NCBI GenBank assembly: GCA_031272505.1 | Contig: JAISTQ010000065.1 | Span: 1-64,000 of the forward strand | Origin: Propionibacteriaceae bacterium | GTDB taxonomy: Bacteria; Actinomycetota; Actinomycetes; Propionibacteriales; Propionibacteriaceae | Length of the DNA stretch: 64,000 nt | Direction of reading: 5' to 3' | Part shown: one piece after another, positions 7,511-16,396 of the stretch | Layout of the letters: each line of letters starts with the position of its first letter | Numbering within the stretch: position 1 is the first letter of the stretch | The notes under the pieces: model-generated | Seen by the model: only the letters and a program-made list of their open reading frames with translations | The model's database searches: none | What the model was told of the DNA's origin: nothing | Position numbers and translations under genes: made by a program

Positions 7511-8700
7511 TCGCCGACCTCCTTGCCGCGATACCGGGCAATCGCCGCCACGTCTTTGTCGCCGCGTCCGGAAAGGTTGATGATGACGTTCTCCGCGGGG
7601 CTCAAAGTGGGCACCAACTCGCGCGCGTAGGCGACCGCGTGGGCGCTCTCCACCGCCGGGATGATCCCCTCGACGCGGGAGAGATACTCGAACGCGGATA
7701 CCGCCTGCTCGTCGGTGATCGGCACGTATAGCGCCCGGCCGGAATCATGCAAAAAGGCGTGCTCCGGGCCGATGCCGGGATAATCCAACCCCGCTGAGAT
7801 CGAGTAAACCGGCGCGATCTGCCCGTATTCGTCCTGGCAGAAATACGACTTCATGCCGTGGAAGACGCCCAGTGAGCCATTCGCGATGGTGGCCGCGTTC
7901 CGTTCGGTGTCCACGCCCTCGCCAGCCGCCTCGCAGCCGATCAGCCGCACTTCGGCGTCGGTGAGGAACCCGTGGAAGATGCCGATCGCGTTCGAGCCGC
8001 CGCCCACGCAGGCCAAAACCGCCGCTGGCAGCCGTCCTTCGGCCGCCAAAATCTGCTCGCGGGCCTCGACGCCGATCACCTTCTGGAAATCGCGCACCAT
8101 GGTGGGGAACGGGTGCGGGCCCATCACCGAGCCGAGCACGTAGTGGGTGTCGTCCATCCGGCTGGCCCATTCGCGCATCGCCTCGTTGACGGCATCCTTG
8201 AGCACTTGGGTGCCGGTGGTCACCGCGTGCACCTTCGCGCCCAGCAACTCCATCCGGTAGACGTTCAGGGCTTGACGTTCGGTGTCCTCCTTGCCCATGA
8301 AGACTTCGCACTCCATGCCCAGCAAAGCGGCCGCCGTGGCCGTCGCCACCCCATGCTGCCCGGCGCCGGTCTCCGCGATCACCCGGGTCTTGCCCATCCG
8401 CTGGGCCAACAGGCACTGGCCCAGCACGTTGTTGATCTTGTGCGAGCCGGTGTGGTTCAGATCCTCGCGCTTCAGATACACCTTCGCGCCGCCCAGATCA
8501 GCCGTCATGTGCGCGGCGAAATACAGCCCGGAAGGCCGCCCCGCGTAAGTGCGCAGCAGCTCGCCCAGATCAGCGGTGAAGGCCGGGTCTTCCTTGAAGT
8601 GCAGGTAGGCCGCTTCCAGTTTGATCAGCTCGCTCATCAGCGTCTCTGGAATGTACTGGCCGCCATGCTCGCCAAAACGCTTACTCAACGTTACCCCCAT
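7507..8700 (-). CDS. trpB: Tryptophan synthase beta subunit
   Basis: A 397-residue PLP enzyme that condenses indole with serine. The PLP lysine lies in [19 protein letters not shown], and the phosphate-binding glycines in [33 protein letters not shown] and [15 protein letters not shown] are intact, and the C-terminal NLSGRGDKD is present, so this is the canonical TrpB1 type. The 5' end overlaps trpCF by 20 bp and the 3' end overlaps trpA by 4 bp, which implies tight coupling. Confidence 0.97.
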   Translation of the reverse strand: MGVTLSKRFGEHGGQYIPETLMSELIKLEAAYLHFKEDPAFTADLGELLRTYAGRPSGLYFAAHMTADLGGAKVYLKREDLNHTGSHKINNVLGQCLLAQRMGKTRVIAETGAGQHGVATATAAALLGMECEVFMGKEDTERQALNVYRMELLGAKVHAVTTGTQVLKDAVNEAMREWASRMDDTHYVLGSVMGPHPFPTMVRDFQKVIGVEAREQILAAEGRLPAAVLACVGGGSNAIGIFHGFLTDAEVRLIGCEAAGEGVDTERNAATIANGSLGVFHGMKSYFCQDEYGQIAPVYSISAGLDYPGIGPEHAFLHDSGRALYVPITDEQAVSAFEYLSRVEGIIPAVESAHAVAYARELVPTLSPAENVIINLSGRGDKDVAAIARYRGKEVGE

Positions 8701-10090
8701 ACTCCTTCAGCCACCTCAGCTTCCCTGGGTCCTTGTAGCCGTCAGTCTCCACGCCAGAATTCACATCCAAAGCATACGGCTGCAAAGCCGCCGCCGCCTT
8801 GATGTTCTCTGGATGCAGACCGCCGGCGAGGAAATACGGCGGGATGGTGACGCCCTGGGCCGCCGCCAACTGCTTGGCTTGCTCGATCAGATTCCAGTCG
8901 AACGTCTCCCCGCTACCACCGCGCACATTGTCAAGCAGCAGGTAATCGGCTCCGCGCTGCGCGTATTCGACGATCCGGGCGGCCGAATCCACCGGCACCG
9001 CCTTGATCACCACCAGGGCCGGGATGGCCTGGCGCAACTGCGCGATATACGTGGCGTCTTCGTTGCCATGGAGTTGGACGACGCTGACCGCCCCCGATGC
9101 CACCACCTGCGCGACTTCCGGAATCGGCGCGTCGGCGAACACGCCCACGGTGGTGGTGCGTCGATCCAGGACTTCGCGCATTTCCAACGCCAGCCCCAAA
9201 TCGACTCGACGACGGGAGCTGGGCACGAAGATGAACCCGGCGTAACTTGGGCACACGGCGTTCAGAGCGCGGGCATCCTCCACGCGGGTGATCCCGCAGA
9301 CCTTCAGCTCCGGCATTTTGACGTAACGGCCTTGCGCGGCTTTGATCATCTTTCGCAACCGCAGCTCCCGGTGGGGCGCGCGCATCAAAGCCTCGCCCAC
9401 CAGCACCGCGTCCGCCCCGGAGGCGACGATGGCCGGAATGTCTTCCGGGCCGCGCACCCCGCTCTCGGAGACGAAGACCACATTGGGGGGCACCAAGGCC
9501 CGCAAAGCGGCCGCATTGGAAGTGTCAACCGAGAAGTCTTTCAGATCGCGGTTGTTGACGCCGATGATCTTCGCCCCGGCCGCCAGCGCCACTTCGATCT
9601 CGGCGGCGTCATGGGCTTCCACCAAGGCGGCCATGCCCAGCGACTCCGTCACCTGTATATACTCAGCCAACTGCGCCGGGCTCAAGATGGAGACGATCAG
9701 CAGCACCGCCGACGCGCCCAGCCATCTGGCCTGATAGATCTGGTAGGCGTCCACCACGAAGTCTTTGCGCAACACCGGAATGTGCACCCGACGTGCAATA
9801 TCCCGCAGGTATTTATCAGCGCCAAGGAAGTGGTTGGGCTCCGTCAACACTGAAATGGCGGTCGCCCCGCCCACCTCGTAGTCGACGGCGATGTCGACGT
9901 AGGGGAACTCCCGGGCGATCAAGCCCTTGGACGGCGAGGCGCGCTTCACCTCGCAGATGAACTGCAGCCCCACTCCTGGGCGCAAGAAGGGCAACACCTG
10001 TTTGGGATAATCCTGAAATGACGGCTGTTTCGCCTTCGCGGCGGCCACCCTTTCGCGGGCTTCGGCGGCTAGCTGATCGAGGATAGTCAT
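8681..10090 (-). CDS. trpCF: Fused indole-3-glycerol phosphate synthase / PRA isomerase (TrpC-TrpF)
   Basis: A 469-residue bifunctional enzyme. Residues 1 to about 260 are TrpC, with [40 protein letters not shown] and [13 protein letters not shown]. Residues from about 262 are TrpF, with [12 protein letters not shown] (catalytic Cys), VVQLHGNED and [18 protein letters not shown] (catalytic Asp). The start is the ATG at 10090, five bases after the trpD stop. A longer open frame upstream only runs through trpD in another frame. Many actinobacteria lack trpF and use the bifunctional PriA instead; corynebacteria carry a similar fusion. The gene overlaps trpB by 20 bp. Confidence 0.95.
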   Translation of the reverse strand: MTILDQLAAEARERVAAAKAKQPSFQDYPKQVLPFLRPGVGLQFICEVKRASPSKGLIAREFPYVDIAVDYEVGGATAISVLTEPNHFLGADKYLRDIARRVHIPVLRKDFVVDAYQIYQARWLGASAVLLIVSILSPAQLAEYIQVTESLGMAALVEAHDAAEIEVALAAGAKIIGVNNRDLKDFSVDTSNAAALRALVPPNVVFVSESGVRGPEDIPAIVASGADAVLVGEALMRAPHRELRLRKMIKAAQGRYVKMPELKVCGITRVEDARALNAVCPSYAGFIFVPSSRRRVDLGLALEMREVLDRRTTTVGVFADAPIPEVAQVVASGAVSVVQLHGNEDATYIAQLRQAIPALVVIKAVPVDSAARIVEYAQRGADYLLLDNVRGGSGETFDWNLIEQAKQLAAAQGVTIPPYFLAGGLHPENIKAAAALQPYALDVNSGVETDGYKDPGKLRWLKEYGGNVE

Positions 10091-10095
10091 CGCGA

Positions 10096-11118
10096 TCAGG
10101 CGTTCGAAAGCTCGACGAATTTGTCCAACTGCGCCATCGCCGCGCCCGACGAAATCGTCTCGCGGGCCACTTCGATGGCTTCCGGCATGGAAAGCTCCGG
10201 CTTGGCGATGTGGATCGCGGCCGCCGAGTTGATCAACACCGCGTCCGTCTTCGGGCCGGGCTCGCCGGAGAGGATCCGGCGGGTGATCTCGGCGTTCTGC
10301 GCCGGGGTGCCGCCCACCAGGTCGGATTTCTGGCACAGCTCAAAGCCGAGCTTGCGCGGATCGAGGGTGTAGACGCGGAACTCGCCCTCGCGCACCTCGC
10401 AGACGGCGGTGGTGGCGCTCATCGAGATCTCGTCCAGCCCGTCGCGCCCAAAGACCACCATCGCGTTGTTCACGCCCAGGTTGTGCAGCACCTTCGCCAG
10501 CGGCTCCACCAGGTCTTCCTCGTAGACGCCCAAAAGCTCCATGTCGGCGCCGGCCGGGTTCACCAGCGGGCCGAGGATGTTGAAGATGGTGCGGATGCCC
10601 ATCTCCCGGCGCACCGGCGCCACATATTTCATCGCGATGTGGTAGTTCTGCGCGAAGAGGAAGCACAAGCCGATGGAGTTCAGCAGTTCCAGCGACTTCT
10701 CCGGCGGCACGTCGATCTTCACGCCCAACGCCTCCAGCACGTCGGCCGCGCCGGATTTCGAGGTGGCGGCCCGGTTGCCGTGCTTGGCCACCGGGATGCC
10801 CGCGCCGGAGATTACCATCGCGGAAGTCGTCGAGATGTTGAAGGAGAACGACTGGTCGCCGCCGGTGCCCACGATCTCCAGCACCGGCAACTCGTTCAGC
10901 AGCCGGATGCAGTGCTTGCGCATCCCGGCCGCCGAGCCGGTAATCTCGGCAATCGTCTCGCCCTTGACGCTCATCGCGGTCAGGTAGGCGGCCATCTGGA
11001 TTTCCGACGCGGTGCCGCTCATGATCTCGTCCATCACGGCTTCGGCCAGCTCGTAGCCCAGCTCGTCGCGGTGGGCGGCCAGCCGGATTGCCTGTTGAAT
11101 CTTAGGTTCGCTCATCAT
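10096..11118 (-). CDS. trpD: Anthranilate phosphoribosyltransferase
   Basis: A 340-residue enzyme that transfers phosphoribose from PRPP to anthranilate. The PRPP-binding signatures are all present: VGTGGDQSFSFNISTT, AKHGNRAATSKSGAADVLEALG, and the Mg-site DGLDE. The N-terminal helical domain is normal. It starts at 11118 (or the adjacent ATG at 11115) with AAGGAA upstream. It follows trpG by 8 bp and precedes trpCF by 5 bp. Confidence 0.96.
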   Translation of the reverse strand: MMSEPKIQQAIRLAAHRDELGYELAEAVMDEIMSGTASEIQMAAYLTAMSVKGETIAEITGSAAGMRKHCIRLLNELPVLEIVGTGGDQSFSFNISTTSAMVISGAGIPVAKHGNRAATSKSGAADVLEALGVKIDVPPEKSLELLNSIGLCFLFAQNYHIAMKYVAPVRREMGIRTIFNILGPLVNPAGADMELLGVYEEDLVEPLAKVLHNLGVNNAMVVFGRDGLDEISMSATTAVCEVREGEFRVYTLDPRKLGFELCQKSDLVGGTPAQNAEITRRILSGEPGPKTDAVLINSAAAIHIAKPELSMPEAIEVARETISSGAAMAQLDKFVELSNA

Positions 11119-11126
11119 TTTCCTTC

Positions 11127-11699
11127 TCAGACAGTGGTCTGCGCAAAGTTCCGCAGGATGGTTTTGCCCAAAGGCGTTAAAACAGACTCCGGATGGAACT
11201 GTACTCCGTAGGTGGGAAAACGCGCGTGTTCTACGGCCATTACCTCTTCGTCATCCGCCACCGCGGTGACCACCAGATCGGCCGGAATCGTGGCCGGATC
11301 GGCCGCCAACGAGTGGTAGCGGGCGGCCAGGAAACCTTCGGGCAGGCCCGCGAAGAGAACGCTCGGCGCGGCCAGCGAGACCGCCGAGGCTTTGCCGTGC
11401 ATCAACGTCTTCGCATAGCTGACGGTCGCCCCGAAGGCCTGGCAGATCGCCTGATGCCCCAGGCACACCCCCAAAATCGGGAACTGGCCGGAAAGCGATT
11501 TGACGACGTCAATGCAGATCCCGGCGTCGCGCGGGTGGCCTGGGCCGGGGGAGAGCACGATGTGGCTGGGCTGCAACGCGGCCAGCTCGGCCACCGAGAG
11601 CGCGTCGTTGCGGAACACCCGCAAATCCGGATTCAACTCGCCGATCAACTGGTAGAGGTTGAAGGTGAAGGAATCGTAGTTGTCGATCAGGGCAATCAT
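11127..11699 (-). CDS. trpG: Anthranilate synthase glutamine amidotransferase subunit
   Basis: A 190-residue class I glutamine amidotransferase that supplies ammonia to TrpE. The catalytic triad is visible: Cys in GVCLGHQAICQAFG, and His and Glu in VQFHPES. It opens with the typical IDNYDSFTFNLYQ and has the LSPGPGHP oxyanion loop. The ATG at 11699 overlaps the trpE stop (ATGA), so the two anthranilate synthase subunits are coupled. It is not fused to trpD. Confidence 0.96.
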   Translation of the reverse strand: MIALIDNYDSFTFNLYQLIGELNPDLRVFRNDALSVAELAALQPSHIVLSPGPGHPRDAGICIDVVKSLSGQFPILGVCLGHQAICQAFGATVSYAKTLMHGKASAVSLAAPSVLFAGLPEGFLAARYHSLAADPATIPADLVVTAVADDEEVMAVEHARFPTYGVQFHPESVLTPLGKTILRNFAQTTV

Positions 11700-13147
11700 G
11701 GGCGCACCGCCTGCAGCACCGCCGCCATCTTGTTGTTGCATTCGGCGTATTCGTTGGCTGGCACCGAATCGGCGACGATCCCCGCGCCCGCCCGCACATA
11801 GACGTTGCCGCCCTTCTTGTACGCGATCCGGATCGCGATGCAGGTGTCCAGGTCGCCGGTGTTCGACAGGTAGCCGATCGCCCCGCCATAGACGCCCCGG
11901 CGGTTGCCCTCCAACTCGTTGATGATCTCGCAGGCGCGGATCTTCGGCGCCCCGGAGAGCGTCCCGGCGGGCAACACCGCGTCCACCGCGTCAATGCCGG
12001 TGCAATCACCGCGGATCTGCCCGGTGACCGTCGAGCCGATGTGCATCACATGCGAAAACCGCAGAATCTGCAGGTACTGCTCCACCGCGACCGTCCCGAA
12101 GGCGGAAATCTTTCCAATGTCGTTGCGGCCCAGATCCACCAGCATGTTGTGCTCCGAGAGCTCCTTCGGGTCTTGCAGCAGCCCCGCCTCCAACGCCTGG
12201 TCTTCCGCCGCCGTGGCCCCGCGCGGCCGGGTGCCCGCCAGCGGATAGGTGGAGAGCTTGCCGTCCACCAGTTTCACCAGCGTCTCCGGGGAGGCCCCGG
12301 CGATCTCCAGGTCGTCCGAGGAGAAGTAGAACATGTACGGGCTCGGGTTCAGCTCGCGCAGCCGGGAATAGCTCTCAAATAGGCTGCCCGCAGCGGGGGC
12401 CTTCAGCCGGTTGGAGAGCACCACCTGGAAGATGTCGCCCTCGTAGATGTAGTGCTTGGCCTTTTCGACGATCTGGGTGAACTGCGCGGCGTCGAAGAGG
12501 GCGTCGAACTCGCCCGTCAGCGTCAACGGCTCTGGCACGGCTGGCTCGCCCGACTGCACCAGGTTGCGCATCGACTCCAGCTCGTTTTTCGCCCGGTTCA
12601 GGTTCTCCACCGGGGAATCAAGCTTGATGTTGACGATCAGGAACACCTCTTCGCGCAGGTTGTCGAAGGCGACCAGCTTGTCGAAGAGCATCAGGTCGAC
12701 GTCCCGGAAGCCCTCCTCGTCGGTGGCGTCGAGGTGCAGCGTCGGCTCGGCGTATTTGATGTAATCGAAGCTGAAATAGCCGACCAGCCCGCCGGTGAAC
12801 GGCGGCAGTTCCGGCAGGCGCGGGGAGCGGTTGTCGGCCACCACCTTGGCGATGTAGCCGCGCGGAGTATCCACCGCAAGCTCGAAATCGGCCCCGCCGC
12901 GAATGGTGAGCAGCCCGTCTTTGCACGTCAACTCCAGCGACGGATCGTAGCCGATGAAGGTGTAACGGCCGGTCGCCGAAGTGTCCTCCAGGCTTTCCAG
13001 GATGAAACACTGCTTCGATACGGCCTTGGCGGCCAGAAACACCTCAATCGGGCTGCGGGTGACGGGCAGCCGCAGCGCCACCGGCGCCTTCGTGTAGCCT
13101 TGCTCGGCCAACGCCGCAAAATCAGGGGGGTAGATCAACTCGCTCAT
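11696..13147 (-). CDS. trpE: Anthranilate synthase component I
   Basis: A 483-residue enzyme that aminates chorismate and eliminates pyruvate to give anthranilate. The N-terminal regulatory domain has FILESLE, the usual tryptophan-feedback site. The catalytic domain carries PSPYMFYFSSDDLEIAGASPE, the GTRPRGAT loop, ELSEHNMLVDLGRNDIGK, and VLPAGTLSGAPKIRACEII. It is the first gene of the trp operon. Only 44 bp separate its ATG from the uppS stop. That leaves no room for a leader peptide and attenuator, so control must come from a compact promoter, read-through or allostery. Confidence 0.96.
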   Translation of the reverse strand: MSELIYPPDFAALAEQGYTKAPVALRLPVTRSPIEVFLAAKAVSKQCFILESLEDTSATGRYTFIGYDPSLELTCKDGLLTIRGGADFELAVDTPRGYIAKVVADNRSPRLPELPPFTGGLVGYFSFDYIKYAEPTLHLDATDEEGFRDVDLMLFDKLVAFDNLREEVFLIVNIKLDSPVENLNRAKNELESMRNLVQSGEPAVPEPLTLTGEFDALFDAAQFTQIVEKAKHYIYEGDIFQVVLSNRLKAPAAGSLFESYSRLRELNPSPYMFYFSSDDLEIAGASPETLVKLVDGKLSTYPLAGTRPRGATAAEDQALEAGLLQDPKELSEHNMLVDLGRNDIGKISAFGTVAVEQYLQILRFSHVMHIGSTVTGQIRGDCTGIDAVDAVLPAGTLSGAPKIRACEIINELEGNRRGVYGGAIGYLSNTGDLDTCIAIRIAYKKGGNVYVRAGAGIVADSVPANEYAECNNKMAAVLQAVRP

Positions 13148-13191
13148 GCCAACTCAAGTAAACACCGCAGATTTGACGGAAGTGTAACGTC

Positions 13192-13995
13192 TCAACGCCC
13201 GTAACGGCGTTCGCGCTGCGAGAAGGAACGCAAAGCGCGGAAGAAATCCACCTTGCGGAAGTCGGGCCAGAGCGCCTCGCAGAAGTAGAACTCCGAATGC
13301 GCCGACTGCCACATCAGGAAGCCGGAAAGCCGCTGCTCGCCGGAGGTGCGGATGATCAGATCCGGATCGGGCTGGCCAGCGGTATAGAGGTGTTTGGAGA
13401 TCTGCTCGATGTCGAGCGTCTCGGCCAACTCCATCAAAGTGGTGCCTTTTTCGGCCTCCGCCTTCAACACCCCGCGCACCGCGTCTCGCAGCTCCCGGCG
13501 GCCCCCATAGGCCACCGCCACGTTCACGTGCATCCCCTGGTGCAACGCGGAAAGCTGCTCCGCCGAATGCAGCCGCGAGGCGATCTGCGCGGGCAGCAGC
13601 GACGGATCGCCGACCACCTGCACCCGCCAGCGGTTCGCCAGCTTCTCGACCAGTGAGGCGATCACGTCCAGCAGCGGGTTCAACTCGTCATCCTCGCTGC
13701 GCTGCAAGTTCTCGGTGGAGAGCACCCAGAGCGTCACCGTTGGGATTTCCATCTGGTTGCACCAATTGGTGAACTCCAGCAGCTTTTGGGCACCCTGCCG
13801 ATAGCCCACCACCAGCGGCTGCCCCGGCGCGTTGGTGCGCGCCCAGCGGCGGTTTCCGTCCGCCAGCACCGCCACATGCTTCGGCAGCCGTTTCTTGTCC
13901 AGCCGGTTGATCAGCCGTTGCTCGTAGATCGAGTACAGGATGTCCGAGAAATGCCACCCCCGTGGCGGCTTGGGCAAGGTGGGCACTTTGGGCAC
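13192..13995 (-). CDS. uppS: Isoprenyl (undecaprenyl-type) diphosphate synthase
   Basis: A 267-residue cis-prenyltransferase that adds isopentenyl units to make the polyprenyl diphosphate lipid carrier for wall synthesis. Signatures are HVAVLADGNRRWA (catalytic Asp; the preceding residue is Ala rather than the usual Met), a RTSGEQRLSGFLMWQSAHSE block, and a C-terminal RRYGR. It lies beside mca and divergent greA, as in mycobacteria, where the neighbouring enzyme makes a short-chain product. Chain length therefore cannot be deduced here. The GTG start at 13995 is six bases after TAGACT, whose TAG is the mca stop codon. Confidence 0.92.
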   Translation of the reverse strand: MPKVPTLPKPPRGWHFSDILYSIYEQRLINRLDKKRLPKHVAVLADGNRRWARTNAPGQPLVVGYRQGAQKLLEFTNWCNQMEIPTVTLWVLSTENLQRSEDDELNPLLDVIASLVEKLANRWRVQVVGDPSLLPAQIASRLHSAEQLSALHQGMHVNVAVAYGGRRELRDAVRGVLKAEAEKGTTLMELAETLDIEQISKHLYTAGQPDPDLIIRTSGEQRLSGFLMWQSAHSEFYFCEALWPDFRKVDFFRALRSFSQRERRYGR

Positions 13996-14001
13996 GGGAA
14001 G

Positions 14002-14007
14002 AGTCTA
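14002..14007 (-). promoter_or_regulatory. -10 box of uppS overlapping the mca stop codon
   Basis: TAGACT reads on the minus strand with six bases to the uppS GTG. Its first three bases are the mca stop codon, so one hexamer serves both purposes. Confidence 0.5.
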
Positions 14008-14883
14008 GCCGGTGTGGCGCAGCCCGGCGAAAAGATCGGATTCGGGAAGCTGCGTCTCGACAGTTGAGCAGGCGAGATGGTAATCCTCGGTGGGCCAGGC
14101 GTCGCGTTCCACCTCCGGAGGGACGCCGAACCACCAGGCGTCGTCCGGGTCGATCTGGGTGCGGTGGGCGAGCAGCGCCGCGTTGCGGACCTCAAAAAAA
14201 CCGCCGCAGGGGATCGCAGTGGTGATGGTGTAATCCGGGCCGGTGGGCTCCGCGCGGCGGGTGATCCGCTCGTCGAGCTTCGACGGCATCCCCCAGGCCC
14301 GCATCGCGTTGTCGAGCGCCACCAGCTTGGCCATCGAGAAGGAACGGTCATAGTACAGCTTGGAAACCTGCCACGCGGCACCGAGTTCGGGATGGTAGGC
14401 CGGATCGGCGGCCAGCGGCAGGGCCGCCACCGTCACCTTGTGGGCCATGATGTGGTCGGGATGCGGATAGCCGCCGTCCGGGGTGTAGCAGGTGACCACC
14501 TGCGGTTGGAACTCCCGGATCACCCCCACCAAGCGGGCCGCCGCCACCCCGACGTCCTGGGCGGCGAAGGCGTCCGGAGCCAACTCCCAGCCCGGATCGC
14601 CGGGATAGCCGGAATCTTTGAAGCCGAGCCAACGCTGGTGGATCTGCAGGATGCGGGCCGCCTCGGCCATTTCCGCCCGGCGCAGCTCCGGCAACCGCGC
14701 CCAGTTTTCCGGGGTGTCCACCTCTTTGTTCAGAATCGATCCGGATTCGCCGCCCGTGCAGGTGGCCACCATCACCTGGACGCCCTGGGCCACATAGTAG
14801 GCCGTGGTCGCCGCGCCCTTGGAAGATTCGTCGTCCGGATGGGCGTGGACGTGGAGCAAACGCAAACCGCCTAAGTCAGACAT
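14005..14883 (-). CDS. mca: Mycothiol S-conjugate amidase
   Basis: A 292-residue zinc amidase of the PIG-L/LmbE family that splits mycothiol conjugates of drugs and electrophiles, releasing mercapturates for export. The metal motifs are LLHVHAHPDDESSKGA near residue 10 and PDGGYPHPDHIMAH near residue 135. RWLGFKDSGYPG is typical of Mca and separates it from MshB. Its presence implies a mycothiol-making actinobacterium. It is divergent from greA (38 bp) and directly upstream of uppS, the arrangement found in mycobacteria. Confidence 0.92.
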   Translation of the reverse strand: MSDLGGLRLLHVHAHPDDESSKGAATTAYYVAQGVQVMVATCTGGESGSILNKEVDTPENWARLPELRRAEMAEAARILQIHQRWLGFKDSGYPGDPGWELAPDAFAAQDVGVAAARLVGVIREFQPQVVTCYTPDGGYPHPDHIMAHKVTVAALPLAADPAYHPELGAAWQVSKLYYDRSFSMAKLVALDNAMRAWGMPSKLDERITRRAEPTGPDYTITTAIPCGGFFEVRNAALLAHRTQIDPDDAWWFGVPPEVERDAWPTEDYHLACSTVETQLPESDLFAGLRHTG

Positions 14884-14908
14884 GTCCCCTATTCTCGCCG
14901 AAAAGCAC

Positions 14909-14914
14909 TAAATT
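14909..14914 (+). promoter_or_regulatory. -10 box of greA, leaderless
   Basis: TAAATT precedes the GTG start of greA at 14922 by seven bases. No ribosome-binding sequence lies between. Confidence 0.45.
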
Positions 14915-14921
14915 TGGGCAG

Positions 14922-15410
14922 GTGCCTGAAGAAACGATATTCCTGACGCAGGAAGCCTACGACAAGCTGGCCGCCGAGCTTGAGTACCTGGAGGGCGAAG
15001 GCCGCGAAGCCATCGCCAAGAAGATCGGCCGCGCCCGCGACGAGGGCGATCTGAGTGAAAACGCCGGCTACCATGCCGCCCGTGAGGAGCAGGGCCAACA
15101 GGAGGCCCGCATCAAAGAGTTGCGTTTCCTGTTGGAAAACGCGCAGGTCGGCGCCGTCGAAGCGACGGACGAGGTGGTCCCCGGCGTCAAAGTGACGGTC
15201 TACTACGACGGCGACGAGGACGACGACGACACCTTCATGCTCGGCTCGCGCGAGGTGCAGCGCCTCGACGAGACGGTTGACATTGACGTCTACTCACCGC
15301 AATCCCCGCTGGGCGCGGCGATCCTGGGAGCGAAGGTGGGCCAGAGCGTGCAGTATGTCGCCCCGAATGGGAAGACCATCGAAGTCACCATCGCCAAGAT
15401 CGAAGCCTGA
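14922..15410 (+). CDS. greA: Transcription elongation factor GreA
   Basis: A 162-residue factor that enters the RNA polymerase secondary channel and stimulates cleavage of backtracked transcripts. The N-terminal coiled coil carries DEGDLSENAGYHAAREEQGQ with the acidic tip residues. The C-terminal FKBP-like domain has YYDGDEDDDDTFMLGSREV, ISPQSPLG-like SPQSPLGAAILGAKVGQ and PNGKTIEV. The GTG start is divergent from mca. The 109 bp after the gene hold a weak dyad (GTGGCAA/TTGCCAC) but no clear terminator. Confidence 0.95.
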   Translation: MPEETIFLTQEAYDKLAAELEYLEGEGREAIAKKIGRARDEGDLSENAGYHAAREEQGQQEARIKELRFLLENAQVGAVEATDEVVPGVKVTVYYDGDEDDDDTFMLGSREVQRLDETVDIDVYSPQSPLGAAILGAKVGQSVQYVAPNGKTIEVTIAKIEA

Positions 15411-15519
15411 TTAGGTATCCGACGAGAATTAGTGCGGCTACCTCAAACCGAGGGTGAAAACCGGAGTGAAGGTGTGGCAAAGCAGCCGGCGTTGCCACCG
15501 GAGGTGAGACCACCACGGG

Positions 15520-15945
15520 CTACTGGAGGCTGATGAGCTCCGTAGCCTCTTCTTCTACTGACGCACTCACTGGCTCGCGGAATGCGGGCTCCGGGACGTT
15601 TCCAAAAGCCGGATGAACGTGGGCAACTGGTGCTGCTGTCGCCGCGGGAGAAGAGTTGTCGGACTCGGTGTCGAGCCCCAGCCGCTTCATCAACTGGGCA
15701 TAGCGGGCGCGAGCCGTGGGATACGAGACCCCGAGGAAGCGCTCGATCTCGCGCAGATTGCCGCGCGAGGACAGGAAAATTTTGATCAGCTGCAGATCGT
15801 TCTCGTTCAGGCTACAGAAAGCGCACGAGCCGAATTCGCCTACCAGCTCAGTGCCGCAGGAGGAACAGCTAAGCCGTGTGGTCGAAAGGGACCCTTCGCA
15901 TACCGGACAGGACACCGGTGCCTTGCGGTGGTTTGAGTCTCTCAC
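15520..15945 (-). CDS. DUF2089-type zinc-ribbon/HTH regulator
   Basis: A 141-residue small DNA-binding protein. An N-terminal zinc ribbon carries three Cys pairs: CPVC, CSSC and CAFC. A helix-turn-helix follows: LREIERFLGVSYPTARARYAQLMKRLGL is the region, quoted in part as FLGVSYPTARARYAQ. The last 40 residues are Ala/Pro/Glu-rich and probably disordered. I chose the GTG at 15945 because AGAGG lies six bases upstream; the upstream frame is AT-rich non-coding DNA. It stands alone between greA and the folD operon. The upstream region is unusually AT-rich and full of dyads, which suggests autoregulation or regulation by another factor. Target genes are unknown. Confidence 0.8.
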   Translation of the reverse strand: MRDSNHRKAPVSCPVCEGSLSTTRLSCSSCGTELVGEFGSCAFCSLNENDLQLIKIFLSSRGNLREIERFLGVSYPTARARYAQLMKRLGLDTESDNSSPAATAAPVAHVHPAFGNVPEPAFREPVSASVEEEATELISLQ

Positions 15946-16082
15946 CTTGTACCTCTTCTGCTTCTTGAGCGTGTTGACTTGGCTTACAACTACGTTTATA
16001 GCACTTGTAAGCAAGATTGTTCCTATTCTTGCACAAAGTGCATACGTTTTTCTAATCGACGCCAAAGTGTGGTCAAATCGGT
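15946..16082. promoter_or_regulatory. AT-rich upstream region of the DUF2089 gene with several dyads
   Basis: About 135 bp of sequence clearly poorer in G+C than its surroundings. It contains three inverted repeats: CTTACAA/TTGTAAG with a 15-base spacer, GCAAGA/TCTTGC, and TGCAC/GTGCA around AAA. There is no gene here. It probably holds the promoter and operators of the DUF2089 gene. Confidence 0.5.
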
Positions 16083-16107
16083 AAATTGCCTAGTCAAGTG
16101 GCAATTT
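16083..16107 (-). terminator. Hairpin terminator after the folD-DUF3017 genes
   Basis: AAATTGCC and GGCAATTT form a perfect 8-bp stem around a nine-base loop, with further A/T tracts on both sides. It lies 8 bp past the stop of the DUF3017 gene and could act in either direction. Confidence 0.6.
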
Positions 16108-16114
16108 TTCCCGC

Positions 16115-16396
16115 TCAACCACGGGAGGGCGGAACGATCAGAGCGAAAATTATTATTCCCAAACCCAACAAAATCAGGATGGTGAAGTCTAAAACCCGGT
16201 TGCGGACCCGCAGCAGACCGACCAGCCGATCCGGCATCAGGCGTAGTAAAGCCCCCAATGTGATGGCGGCGCCGATGATCAGGCAGCCCATCCGCCAGTG
16301 CGAGGTGGCCACCACAATCAGCCCGGCCGCCACTCCGGTGAGCACGGTCGCCAACGGCCACTGGCCCAGTACCTGCTGCAACGGCGTCTTAGCCAT
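16115..16396 (-). CDS. Small integral membrane protein, DUF3017 family
   Basis: A 93-residue protein with three predicted membrane segments (about 13-30, 33-50 and 68-88) and a short cytosolic tail. It matches the DUF3017 family, which in actinobacteria lies next to folD, for example in Mycobacterium. Function is unknown. The ATG at 16396 overlaps the folD stop by eight bases; a longer upstream frame would only duplicate folD sequence. It ends just before a hairpin terminator. Confidence 0.8.
   Translation of the reverse strand: MAKTPLQQVLGQWPLATVLTGVAAGLIVVATSHWRMGCLIIGAAITLGALLRLMPDRLVGLLRVRNRVLDFTILILLGLGIIIFALIVPPSRG

Noticed and set aside
8681..10336. A longer TrpC starting near 10336
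   Set aside because: The extra N-terminal residues come from an out-of-frame reading of trpD. The ATG at 10090 gives the normal TrpC start and a five-base spacing from the trpD stop.
13148..13191. Trp attenuator or T-box before trpE
   Set aside because: The gap is only 44 bp, with no leader frame, Trp codon pair or terminator hairpin.
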